This document shows, piece after piece, positions 54,061 through 64,000 of a stretch of 64,000 bases of DNA (its first letter is position 1; every line of letters starts with the position of its first letter). The translations under genes and the position numbers were made by a program. The DNA lies in assembly GCA_019916065.1 (NCBI GenBank), contig CM034236.1:23534941-23598940 (forward strand). Direction: 5' to 3'. The notes under the pieces were generated by a model that saw nothing but the letters and a program-made list of their open reading frames with translations, made no database searches and was not told the origin of the DNA. The DNA comes from Vitellaria paradoxa. Its lineage: Eukaryota; Streptophyta; Magnoliopsida; Ericales; Sapotaceae.

Positions 54061-57000
54061 GAAAATGTACAAATTTGTACTACTAGGTGAATTAACAAAT
54101 GAATCTGTCTGCATAGATTAAGGATTCCTCTCCAATCAAAAATAATAAAATTTGACGAGAATTCAATACTTTCTTAAGCTATTTGTGTAAGTAAACAAAT
54201 TTATTCTTATATATTATATTTTCTATTTTCTATTAACATGATCAAATTTGGTATTTGTATAAAATCAATTCAATTTAATGGAGCCTACCCACTTCTGGTT
54301 TTGAGTTATTAAAAAAATAAAAAATATATTCTAAACATAAAATTTTATTTACCAAATTAGATCAAATCAAATCAATTTTTTTTTAAATCAAATCAATCGT
54401 AAAAGAAAAATTTTTCCAAATGAGGTATTAGGTATAAAGTTGGAAGTCTAAATGTTCAACAAAGGCAAGTTTTATAATTAGGACGAAGCTGACATTTTAA
54501 AAATTTTGGGAGTTGATAAGTAGTTATCATTTCTGTTCACTCTATAAACCTTTGCCAACTGAAGCGCTGCGTACGCTTCAGGACTAAGAAAGGGTAGTTG
54601 GCGATGGTACTGAAATGAAGGCGTAACCATGTGTTTCTGTTTTTTATTTTTGTCTCCCAATAGACAAGCTTAACCATATCTTCAGATATACATAATGGTT
54701 AATTACTTCCTCGCTACGTTAACCATTTAACTGATTAAAAAGAGGCGACCTTAATTTTATTTTATGCGTAATGGTTACTTCACATGTCTCTTGCATTTTA
54801 TTTTTATCCCTTAATTTTTTATTACGTAAAATTCGAAAATTAGTCTAAGAATGGCATAATTACTGATCTTTCATAAGGAAAATCTCTACAAATTTGATTA
54901 AGCACCCTTAGAACAGAATTTGGTACGAGAGAATAAAAAAAAATTAACGACTAAAATAAATTTTATTTATCTTTTAATTTAATCAAATAAAAATCAATTT
55001 CTTTCAATCTTTTTCTTTATAAACATTTTATCGTTTTAACTTTTGTTATTGGTATCGGAGTCATTTAGCAAAGTTTTGTAAGAATTTTTTAATTCTCGCA
55101 ATTTTATTACATATTTTAAATACAATATTATGAAATAAAACATAAGAAAAACTTTAATTGTATTAAGTGTTAAAATAAATAATGTATAAAAGACTTGTGA
55201 AAAATAATGGACGTCGAATGTTTGTAATGAAAATGAAATGAAATAAATTAATTTTTATTTATATATTAGTTAGAAAATGAGATAATTTTTATATGATTAT
55301 TAAAAATATATTTGAAAATAAAATTTATTGTACTCTTTAAAACTAAGTTTTTCTTACATAATTAATTGTTGCAACCTTGAAAGTAGCTAGGACCACTTGT
55401 ACCCTTAGGCTTCTAACGGTCTCTGCCCTTACCCATTTTTTTCACTACTCTAATTAAAATTGAAAACCAATCACGTAAAAAAATAAAAATTACTGTAAAA
55501 ACTAGGAGAACAGAAAAATCAGTATGCCAAAAAAAAAATTAACTTCCAAATAAAAAGTTATATTTATAAAAAAAAAAAAAAACACAATATCCTTCTTTTG
55601 AAAATTTAATTTAAATTTTATAACAAAAATATTTAAAAAAATTAAAATTAAAATTTTGTTATCCTAGCAAGGTAGCGCATATGGTACAAGCGGATTTGTT
55701 TAAAAAAAAATTTAGATTGTTATTTTTCGTCTACTTATCAAGGAATCTAAAGCTACAAAAATATTTTTATAAGTTATTTATTTCTCTCTGTATATTTTTT
55801 AAAAATTATTTTTTATTATAAAGTAAGCCTATTTAAGAGGTATAATTATGTATGGAATTGAATTTTTTGTACAAAATATTATGTAATTTATATATTTAAA
55901 AGAAAGGTGGACAATTATATAATTTAGATATATTAATAGAAACAGAAAATGATGTGCAAAAGAAAAGATTGATGAAGTGGAAATAGACTTACTTGCATAA
56001 AATACATGCACTTTTTATCTTAAAAATAGGAGAAAAAATACAAAATACTTTCAGCTGGGTCACACATTTTTAATTGATGACGCCGGGGTCAAATTATGAA
56101 GGCCCTTCTGGGATTAAAATATTGCCTCCGATACGCTTGGCTAATGTCATGTTGGGGCCAATGAACATGCATGTTTGATAGATGAAGGCTATTTCGTGTT
56201 GTCTCGTTAATGGGTAACCGGTGTAAAGCATATGTTCATGTGTTAGAGCTCTAGAAGAAATCACGGGGAGATTCTCACTCACTTTCTCTCTCTAGGTTCC
56301 TGATTGGGGACCTCTCTTATTGCATTTGGAGCAACAATTCAGGCTAATGAATCGGCGAAGTCTGAAGATATTCTTTGTTGTTGATGGCCTTTTTAGCTTT
56401 GCCTATTTTCAGGGATTCTAGTGGGATCTATGTGTTCTTATTAGGGGAATCTTTAATTTATTTATGATTAATATAGGAATTTTATTTAATTACTTTATTT
56501 TATTTTGAACTAAAAGTTATTTTGTAATAATTTAGGAATTAGGATAAAATATATTTTCTGCGTTTGATTAGAAAAATTTTTAAGAAACTTATTTTAATTA
56601 AGACTAGATTAGTTTTATTTAAAAGTAGGATCTTTTATAAATAATTTTAATTAATTCAATTATTTAGTATACTTTTGATTATTTAAAATTTTTGTTTGGT
56701 TTTTGTGAATTCATGGTCTTATTCTTACAAATTTAAGAATAATCTGTTGTATTTGAGAGTGATATCTCACCAAACATCCTGCCATTACATTAATCTAATT
56801 CAAGGCTAAGGATGTCCTATATATTTTACTTTTTATTTTTATATATGCACAAAACACATTGTACCTACTTACGAAATTTAAATTTTTTAGAGCTCACAAA
56901 ATTTAATTTCATATTATTAAGACATGGATAGTTGTTGTATATTATATATTATTGTTATTATTTATTAATGTACGTAAAATTAAATAAAATTTATAAAATG

Positions 57001-57263
57001 AAGAAGATTTTTATAACATCCACGTAAAAGGAAAGAAAAATATTTCTTTCAAGTAATTGTATGTTGCCATTTCTTCCTAACTGGTAAAAATTTGATGGAT
57101 TCAATTTTCTAACATAGATATAAGAGTTAGAGATATATCCTATAATTTTATCCTTAATGAATATATGTAATAAAAATTACATGTAACACTTATTTTAAGG
57201 AAGCGCTAACTTGGAACATAATAATTTCCAACAACCTAAACCAAAAAGTTCTGACCATTTGAG
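54061..57263. other. AT-rich intergenic region, no gene supported
   Basis: About 3.2 kb without a credible gene. Short ORFs at 54478-54660, 55829-56011 and 56094-56282 (all minus) have no recognisable domain. The piece 56050-56290 is less AT-rich than its surroundings and could be a remnant exon or transposon piece; I could not identify it. Confidence 0.5.
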
Positions 57264-57338
57264 TTTTGCAAGAAAACATTTATCTTCCTAGCAAAGTAAA
57301 TTTTGCAAGAAAACATTTATCTTCCTAGCAAAGTAAAT
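57264..57338. repeat. 37-bp tandem duplication
   Basis: TTTTGCAAGAAAACATTTAT, with its following CTTCCTAGCAAAGTAAA, occurs at 57264 and again at 57301, nearly identical. A two-copy duplication. Confidence 0.9.
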
Positions 57339-57745
57339 GTGATGAAAATGAATATTGTTCTTTGCATCCATTTTTGCGTTTCTCTTAGTGATTTTGGTCA
57401 AAAAAAAAAAAAAAAAAAACAATTTGATGATTATTCTTTATGTGCAGATGCAGCAGACCGAGTACCCATGAAGACAAACAAGAATGTCAAAACGGAAAAA
57501 AGATATCTACAACATTAATTGGAAGAGCTTCAAAATTTCAGAACGACCAATTAATTGACAACTAAATTCTAATACAGAGAAAATAAACTCACAATGACCG
57601 ATGTCTGATCTCCATGGAAATTAAGGAATACAGATCTCACTTGGATTTGTTAGGAACCAGCCAGCCAACGAAAGCTCTGATCTACAAACACCATCCCAAT
57701 TCGAGCTTAAGAAACAGAGCATCATGTATAAATCTTTTTTTTTTT

Positions 57746-57788
57746 GGGGGGGGGGGGGGGGAGGGAGAGGGAGTGAGAGAGAGAGAGT
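57746..57788. repeat. poly-G and GA microsatellite
   Basis: A run of 16 G at 57746-57761 is followed by GAGGGAGAGGGAGTGAGAGA to 57788. It is preceded by a poly-T. Confidence 0.95.
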
Positions 57789-58491
57789 ACCACTATGCAA
57801 TGGAAATCCGTGGAGTACGTTTTTCTGAACGGAGGCTCCAAATGCTGGGAAGCGGATAAAGCAAATTAAGAAAGGAAGAGAGGATAAACAAACTGGGTTA
57901 CTTCCATTTGAATACTTCTAACTTCCAGATCCCACCAACATTTTCCTTTTTCTTTTTCTTCTTCTAAGGTTATGTTTCTTATTTTCTCCTGCTTGTTTAC
58001 TTCTTTGGGGCCAGTTACTAGTAAGTCATATCTTTCAAGAACTTTTGGTGTTTAAGTACATGTTATTTTACAAATATATATTTATTTAAAAAATATTACA
58101 AATAACAAGTAGTCTTATTTATCTATCATTTTAAATAAGAGCATTCATGTAGTATCAAAGGTGATCATTTAGACACGTGGCGCATATTCAAGCAAGGAAC
58201 ATGTGGCGGGTGTCCGATCACTCAACTCCTCATTTTGCTTTTTCAATCTCTTCCCTCTTCAAACATGCTTTTTCAATCTCTTTCCTTTTCAAATAAGACC
58301 AACTAACCCGGGAGGGGGGAGGGGCATTCAGCCAAACCCTGCCCAACCGATACTATTTTCAGGTACTCAAGCAAGAAGGTGAAGGCTATCTTGCGATCTA
58401 ATTCAAACAATCACTAGCAACTAGTCGCATTTCACTTAGAGAGTTGATCAAACCACTTATTAGAAGTAGCTTTCAAATTTTTGACACTTCA
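57789..58491 (+). repeat. 5' LTR (3' part) of a second Tat-like element
   Basis: The PBS-like site at 58493 implies that the LTR ends near 58491. Inside, CTTTTTCAATCTCTTCCCTC and CTTTTTCAATCTCTTTCC are near-direct repeats around 58230-58285. The left boundary was not found; it could begin after 57800. Confidence 0.4.
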
Positions 58492-58492
58492 A

Positions 58493-58507
58493 TTGGTGTT
58501 GTCTTAA
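58493..58507 (+). other. Tat-type primer-binding site (degenerate)
   Basis: TTGGTGTTGTCTTAA resembles TTGGCGCCGTCTGTG with several changes. It lies upstream of a Tat-like gag, which supports the call. Confidence 0.5.
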
Positions 58508-59357
58508 CTTTTACAACAAGTTAAGATAAGTAGAAATGGTGGAAAAGACCGAGCAGCCCAAGATCTCCCCAGGGTCAGGTCGAAGATATCACGAGGGCCT
58601 AGGGGTTGAGAATGATCTGAGAGGCATGAATATCATAACTAGTGAGTTGATGGTGACCTCCTAACCCATAACGAACTCGCTCTTAGCCAGTATTAGGCAG
58701 AGATTAAGCGCAAGGACAAAGAACTTGAGATCTTTCATGAGCAACTTAACTTTTTTGTTGGGCAAGCTTGGACACAAGAGGACAAGAGACAGCCCTCTCA
58801 TAGCGTCTCTTACCATGCGCTCCATAAAGCACCCTCAGCATGCACAAAGGAGCAGAAGCCCTACTTAGGGTACAGAAGGAGACGTTGTAGATCCCCGAAC
58901 TGATCAGATTCTCCAGGAAAAAGGATGTCAGGGAGACATTCCAATTCATACTCCTATAAGAGTGAGACACAGTCTAAGCGAGCGCACTGCTCTGTGAACA
59001 AACCAGCCAAAGAACTAAGGGTAGACCTGAAGAGCTAGGTGAACAAGTAGCTAGCCAACCACACCAACCACCACGATGGAAACTCTACCTATTATTTGGC
59101 CAAGAAAGCTCTTGATCATATTGTCGCCTCTCCATTTATGGACAATATTGAGCAACTGAAGCCATGTCAGGAGTTCATCCCACTAAAGTTCATGCACCTT
59201 ATACGACTGTAAGGTAGATCCTATAGGAGATATCCACCACTACAAGAAAGTTATGTATCTTTGGAGCTATATTGATGCCCTCATGTGTAAGGTCTTTCAT
59301 TCTAGTCTAGGGGAAGTGGCTCTGTGCTAGTTGGACAAGCTGGAGCTTGCCTCGCTC

Positions 59358-59362
59358 AGTAC
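59358..59362. other. target-site duplication AGTAC (left, one mismatch)
   Basis: AGTAC here and AGAAC at 62221-62225 flank the solo LTR. They differ at one base, consistent with an old 5-bp duplication. Confidence 0.75.
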
Positions 59363-62220
59363 TGTGATAACCCAGGAATTTTGATTTTTATAATTTAGTA
59401 ATTTTAGAAATATGTATGGTGGAGTGGAAGATGAATAAAATTATCTAGGTGAGTTTTAAAATCTTGAGCTTATTGTACTTATAAAATGTGTTGGGCCAAA
59501 GAATGTGAGGGTTATACAATTGGCTAAGAGAGGGAGGTCTTGGGCGTATGGAAGAAAGTTTCCATGGTGCACGCGATAGTGGGTGCATGGGAGAAAGTTT
59601 CCATGGGCACATGCAATTGTGGGTGCACAAGAGGAGTATTTCATAGGCCCATGCCACGGTGGATGTACACCCAAGAAGAGTCAGGCACCCAAGGCTCTGT
59701 TGAGGTCATCTGTCTGTTAGTTTGTTAGTTTGATTTGTTGGTGAGTTTTGTTTGTCTTTTCTTTCTTAGGTCTATGGTAAGGGATGAGAGTAGATTGTTG
59801 TAGCAACCTTGGGCTCCAAGCATTTGCCTGATATATATGTGTATATGATATATATATATATATATATGTTGGTTTGGTTGGTTGGGAATGAGTGGAAGAG
59901 AGCCAAGAGAGAGACTGACGAGTAACGACGATGAGTAATTATAACAAACCTTATCTGTTTTCAAATTAAAATTATAAAAATGAAATTAAGTCTAATCTAA
60001 ACATAATAGTATAAAAATCTTGATGTTAGGATCAATGGTTTGAGCGTACAATGCGTACGAAGTTTTAGGATTCACCGATAAAGTTACGGTTTTCCTCCAG
60101 CTAGCTGTTTTCCTCTGTTTCTTCACTTAAGGTAGGGATTTTATGCATCTTACTCACATATATGATGTGTTGAAAGGATTAGAATAACATTAGCATGATT
60201 ATTTTAAGATTTATATGAAATCAGTGGGAGATAATGGGAGTTACATATGTGTATATGTGAATATATATGCTTGTAGTGAAGAAAATGAAATTTAATGCAT
60301 ATTTTGATCCATGACTGACGAAAACCCAAATTGTTTGTTCCATTTAATACCTATAACTATTTTGGTGATGTTTGAAACAAAAACTTACAAGAATTTTGTT
60401 CCAAATTAAGCAAATTTGCGGTCCCAAGTGGATAATCATGAGAGAATAGAAAACAAAGTATCAAAAATGAATTCTATCTAGATTTTGGGAGCACAAGACA
60501 CTTTTCTATTGGGCGCCCGCAATCTTGGGCACAAGTGACACTATTCTATTGGGCACTCATCGTCTTAGGTGCACACGATACTATTCTATTGGACGCTAGC
60601 CGTCTTAGGCAGACAAAAGATTTTTCTGTTGGGCGGCGACCATCTTGGGTGCACATGAGTAAACACAATTGGGCGCCCACCAACCCTTGTTCAACTTTCT
60701 GACTTAGTTTTATTTGGTCATTCCACCATGAATATACAAAGGTTTTAGAACTTATACTTTTGCATAATATTTAATTTATCTAGTATGTTTAATTTTATGA
60801 TCTTGAGAATGTGTTTAATGATTGGAAATGAAATTAATTGTTATTCAATTTGTAATTTGAGGATGCATGAATAATATGATAAATTTGAAATATTAGAAAT
60901 CCTGTTGACAAGTGATGGTAAATGAATAAAACTTTGAATAAGAGAAGTAGAAAGAGAAGAAAATGATAAATTTTAAAGTGTTGTTGTTGATTGGAAAGTA
61001 GTTACATGCTATTTGAAAGTTTGACTGTTTGAAAGTTTGAGATGGTGAAAGTATGTCTATGGTTATGAGAACTGAAAATGAGATTTTATTTGTTTGAAAA
61101 ATACATATGGTTATATGTATGGGATATCATTAGATAATATATACTTTGATTGTAGTATTATGGAACCTTGATGATAAATGATGAGAATACGAATAAGATG
61201 CGAATAAGAAAAGTGGAAAGAGATGAAATAGTGAATTGAGATTTTGTTAAGAATATGTTGCGATTATTGATTTGTTTGGTATGATGTTATAAGTTGTTAA
61301 ATGATTGAATGAGATAGTGAAACGATAATAATTGTGGTTATAACATTGAAATATGATAAAGTGAAAATGTGGTTAATATTATGACCTGGGGATGAAGGGT
61401 ACGGGAAAATAGAAAGGGTAAAGAGATTACCCTAGGGTCCTACACAGGGACTAGTGTTCATGCCGATAGGTTAATAGCCTACAATATGACGTGTATTGTG
61501 GCTAGTCGTGACCCTTAACGATGACGTATATTGCTAATCGTGACCCTTGATAATGACGTATATTATGGCTAATCGTGGTCTTGAACAATGACGTTGATTG
61601 TACCCACCCCATGGATTTAAATAGAAATAAAAATGTGATTGAAAAATAATGATGATGATGCTAAGAAAGATTATTAACTATTGCTGAGAACTATGATGAC
61701 AAATCTTGATATTTTGACATTTTTTGATGATGATATCAAGGATATTAATTTATTATGATGATTATGTTTCATAAGTTGCTTTACATATTATATATGTTGG
61801 TATTATGCATCATGGGCACAAGTGGTTGGTGCTCACATCCCTACAAATTGTGTTGTAGGTCTTGAACCTGAGTTGTAGATGGATATTGATCGAACTAGAA
61901 GTTGATTTGTTGTCATAGACATTCGCATTGTAATTACTTAAGTTTTATTAATATTTGGGATTGTAAATTTTATCTAATTTTAGAGATTTGTTTGATTGGG
62001 TTGTAAAGGTCATAAGGCCTAAGTTTATTTATTTTTGTGGGTTGTGTCAGAGTAGGATGTCTTGGCTTAGTCGAGGCTTAGTTTACTTGTGATATATTAT
62101 TGCTAACTATTATGCATCTTGCTCTAGGGTAGTACATTGCTTTGATCAGGAAATGATACTCTGTGCATAGTTTGTGTGTTTATTCATTCATCCCTTAGTT
62201 TTGAGATCTAGGGTATTACA
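59363..62220 (+). mobile_element. solo chromovirus-type LTR (LTR 3), 2858 bp
   Basis: Starts TGTGATAACCCAGGAATTTT and ends TGAGATCTAGGGTATTACA, parallel to LTR 1. It contains a TA tract at about 59834-59867, repeated GGGCGCCC and GGGCACNN motifs at about 60500-60690, and the block GTGCTCACATCCCTACAAAT (about 61830) and GGTCATAAGGCCTAAGTTT (about 62006). It is longer than LTR 1 and has no coding sequence. No internal region is attached, so it is a product of LTR-LTR recombination. Confidence 0.85.
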
Positions 62221-62310
62221 AGAACGTGGTCTCAATTGGCAGAGGCTTTTGTGGCTCACTTCACTGTTGACAGCAAACAGCCCAAGTCGGTGGATATGCT
62301 AATGACAATC

Positions 62311-63270
62311 TGTTCCTGATTTCAGGAATCGAGGAGTGAGCTAATAATAGAATCAACATAAATCAATCACAACCTAATCAGAGCTATACAATCACCCTAA
62401 AGCTGACATCTAACATAAATAATAATAAATACAAAAGTCTTAGTCATAATTGAACAATAGTGCTCTTGCACAACAAACTATAATATATTTAAGATATCAA
62501 TTAGGCACTTTGGCTTTTACAATCATATTGAATGAATATCCAATACAAAAATTACATAATCTCCTCAGAGTATAAAATAATATCAAAATATCAGCCAAAA
62601 CAAGTTGGGCCTACCTAAGCCTTGGGCCCTGCACTTACTACACAATCTATAGGGATGTGAGAATTAGTCCATGTGTACCTACGATACACATATAGCATAT
62701 ATAATATGCAACATATACCCTAACATGATACTATTATGCAATAAATATCAACAATAACTAAATAACATCATCATATCATAACATCAAAATCTAATACATC
62801 ACATAATATCATTAGTATAATCAACATCTTATTATCCATAAATCATCATCCTCACATTAATATAACACGTAAGGTGGATACTTTACAAGACTGTTCCATT
62901 GTCGCAATAAAGACTCATGACTCGCGCATGTCGGCCCCTGCGCATGGATTGTTGTCTTTTATGGATCAATCACCTAATAAAAACGATGAATCGAATCATC
63001 GTCATTTATGAGCCTTGGCTCAAGGGTCACGATTAACCAAGTCAATGTCATCACTTATGGATCAACATCAAATGTTCATGGTTAACCAGTATCAACCATC
63101 GTCCTATTGTAGGTTACCAATTTACTGGCACAATAACCAAATCCTGCTCAAGTTTAGGGACTTTTAATTTAAGGGTAATCATGCACCTTCCTATTTTTCT
63201 AATATTCGTTATCCCTAAATCAACAATACATAACCATATCTCATTATCAATTATCATCATCAATAAAATA
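62311..63270 (-). mobile_element. inverted fragment of a chromovirus-type LTR (LTR 4)
   Basis: Starts TGTTCCTGATTTCAGG, which is the inverse of an LTR end (compare TGACCCGAGGGGTGAG-type inverse of LTR 1). Its reverse complement carries a CTATAGGGATGTGAG-type inverse of the CTCACATCCCTACAG block near 62650 and a CACGATTAACC-type inverse further in. It is truncated at 63270, where the Sirevirus LTR begins. Confidence 0.7.
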
Positions 63271-64000
63271 TGAAAAAACGTAATTTGCTGGTAAAGATCC
63301 CAATCAATCAACCACAATCACAAAATAACAGAAGGCAAGATAAACAAAATGAGGAAACCTACAAAGGGAAACCACAAAACTTTCACTAAAATCAAATATT
63401 GGTTACAAAGTCAAACTCTTAATAGATCGATTCCTCGACTCTATACTATGTTGACATTTGCTCGACTCCTCGATTCACCAACTCCTTTAGTGAAAGCCAT
63501 TCGACTTCTCGAAGGCACAACACTGAATCCTCAGCAACCTCAAGTGTTGAATCCTCAGCTCTTCCAAGATTCGAAATCTTTTGAATCACGTGGACGCTAG
63601 AAAGCTTGGCTAAGCAATTGAGAGAATGTTTTGATTTTTTTGGCTCACAAACTGTGGTATATTCTCTCTGTGTGTAACCCTGAAGATGCCTAGAGGATAT
63701 ATATAGACAGACTGAGGCAACTAAGGCTCGAAAGATAGAAAAATTGGCTGAAAGGTGTAACTCATGGGAAGGGTGCACCCGCGGCTTTCCTGCGACTTTC
63801 CTGTGAATCAGAGCGGTCTTCTCGCATGGCCATCTCTTCATGTTGTGCTCTCATGATTTTCCTATGCCAAACCGTGGCCTTCCCGCAAGTTTCCTGCGTA
63901 AATTAGTCCTGGTACTTGTTTGACTTCTTTAGGACTTCCAGCCATTATAGAAATAGTTTTTCTGAAGCCTTTAGAATTCTATTTGACTAAAGACTCTAGT
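63271..64000 (-). repeat. Sirevirus-type LTR, inverted, running off the window
   Basis: It is the reverse complement of the Sirevirus 1 LTR: the end block (AGATCCCAATCAATCAACC), CGACTCCTCGATTCACCAAC, TGAATCCTCAGC and the CGGGAAG-type palindromes near 63775-63900 are all found in the LTRs at 19643 and 25163. TATATATAG near 63698 is the inverse of the promoter region. The start TGAAAAAACG at 63271 marks the LTR end. The remaining part lies beyond 64000. Confidence 0.85.

Larger units (their letters stand above)
58530..62310 (+). pseudogene. Tat-like gag, split by a solo LTR
   Basis: Recognisable pieces are MEKTEQPKISPGS-like residues near 58540, ASYHALHKAPSAC near 58800, and the gag capsid block HYKKVMYLWSYIDALMCK with SSLGEVALC at about 59240-59330. 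The reading frame stops at 59362 at the solo LTR and resumes after 62225 with SQLAEAFVAHFTVDSKQPKS. Both halves fit the same domain. Stops exist throughout. A second interruption follows at 62311. Confidence 0.75.

Noticed and set aside
55660..55720. tRNA-like sequence (AGCGCATATGGTACAAGCGG)
   Set aside because: No cloverleaf arms or T-loop consensus could be formed by eye.
56094..56282. 62-codon ORF as a host exon
   Set aside because: No recognised domain and no splice partner seen. Left as unidentified DNA.
63446..63841. 131-codon minus-strand ORF
   Set aside because: It lies inside a Sirevirus LTR. The other two copies of this LTR do not keep the frame.

Overview
The window is nuclear DNA of a flowering plant, most likely a eudicot. 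It is AT-rich, carries intron-containing GT-AG genes, and is filled with plant LTR retrotransposons (Ty3/gypsy chromovirus and Tat, Ty1/copia Sirevirus and Ale), a plant LINE ORF1, a hAT MITE and a possible Helitron. I cannot name the species. I found one convincing host gene: a GT8 glucuronosyltransferase of the GUX (xylan glucuronidation) type on the minus strand at 42918-46212, with three splice-consistent exons and an undetermined first exon.

Layout. 1-7124: 3' part of a decayed Tekay-like chromovirus with its complete 2.5 kb 3' LTR. 7318-18.9 kb: minus-strand Tat-lineage element with gag, PR, RT, two RNase H regions and IN, then a 90-bp tandem array, then an additional ORF lying antisense to pol. 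Two LTR-like insertions with perfect 5-bp target duplications (TSDs) sit inside it. 19643-26286: complete but pol-less Sirevirus-like copia with both LTRs and TSD TGAGA, itself interrupted by a third copy of the same LTR-like insertion. 26652-33448: second Sirevirus-like copia, degenerate and without a 3' LTR. 33449-34918: LINE ORF1 with a terminal poly-A and no RT ORF. 34927-35500: hAT MITE with 8-bp TSD. 36481-42495: a gene-like transposon ORF split by a young Ale-type copia (37049-41949, TSD AGGTG). 42918-46212: GUX gene. 46896-47369: copia LTR plus PBS remnant. 47.9-53.0 kb: minus-strand gypsy wreck carrying a solo LTR. 53343-54060: Helitron candidate. 54-58 kb: AT-rich DNA with no recognisable gene. 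58.0-62.3 kb: second Tat-like element whose gag is split by a solo chromovirus-type LTR. 62311-63270: inverted fragment of the same LTR type. 63271-64000: inverted Sirevirus LTR running off the window.

How it fits together. Almost everything is a record of nested insertions and decay, not a cooperating gene system. TSDs let the order be read: Tat before solo LTRs A and B; Sirevirus 1 before solo LTR C; the aORF-like gene before the Ale element; LINE ORF1 before the hAT MITE; Tat 2 gag before solo LTR 3. Four chromovirus-type LTRs share a promoter-position TA tract or conserved 3' blocks. I saw no evidence of a new defence, toxin or biosynthetic system. The most distinctive structures are the Tat 3' region (antisense ORF plus 30-codon-period array), the tandem palindromic hairpins in solo LTR B, and the ORF1-only LINE copy. 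All family names come from recognition of motifs, not from a database search.
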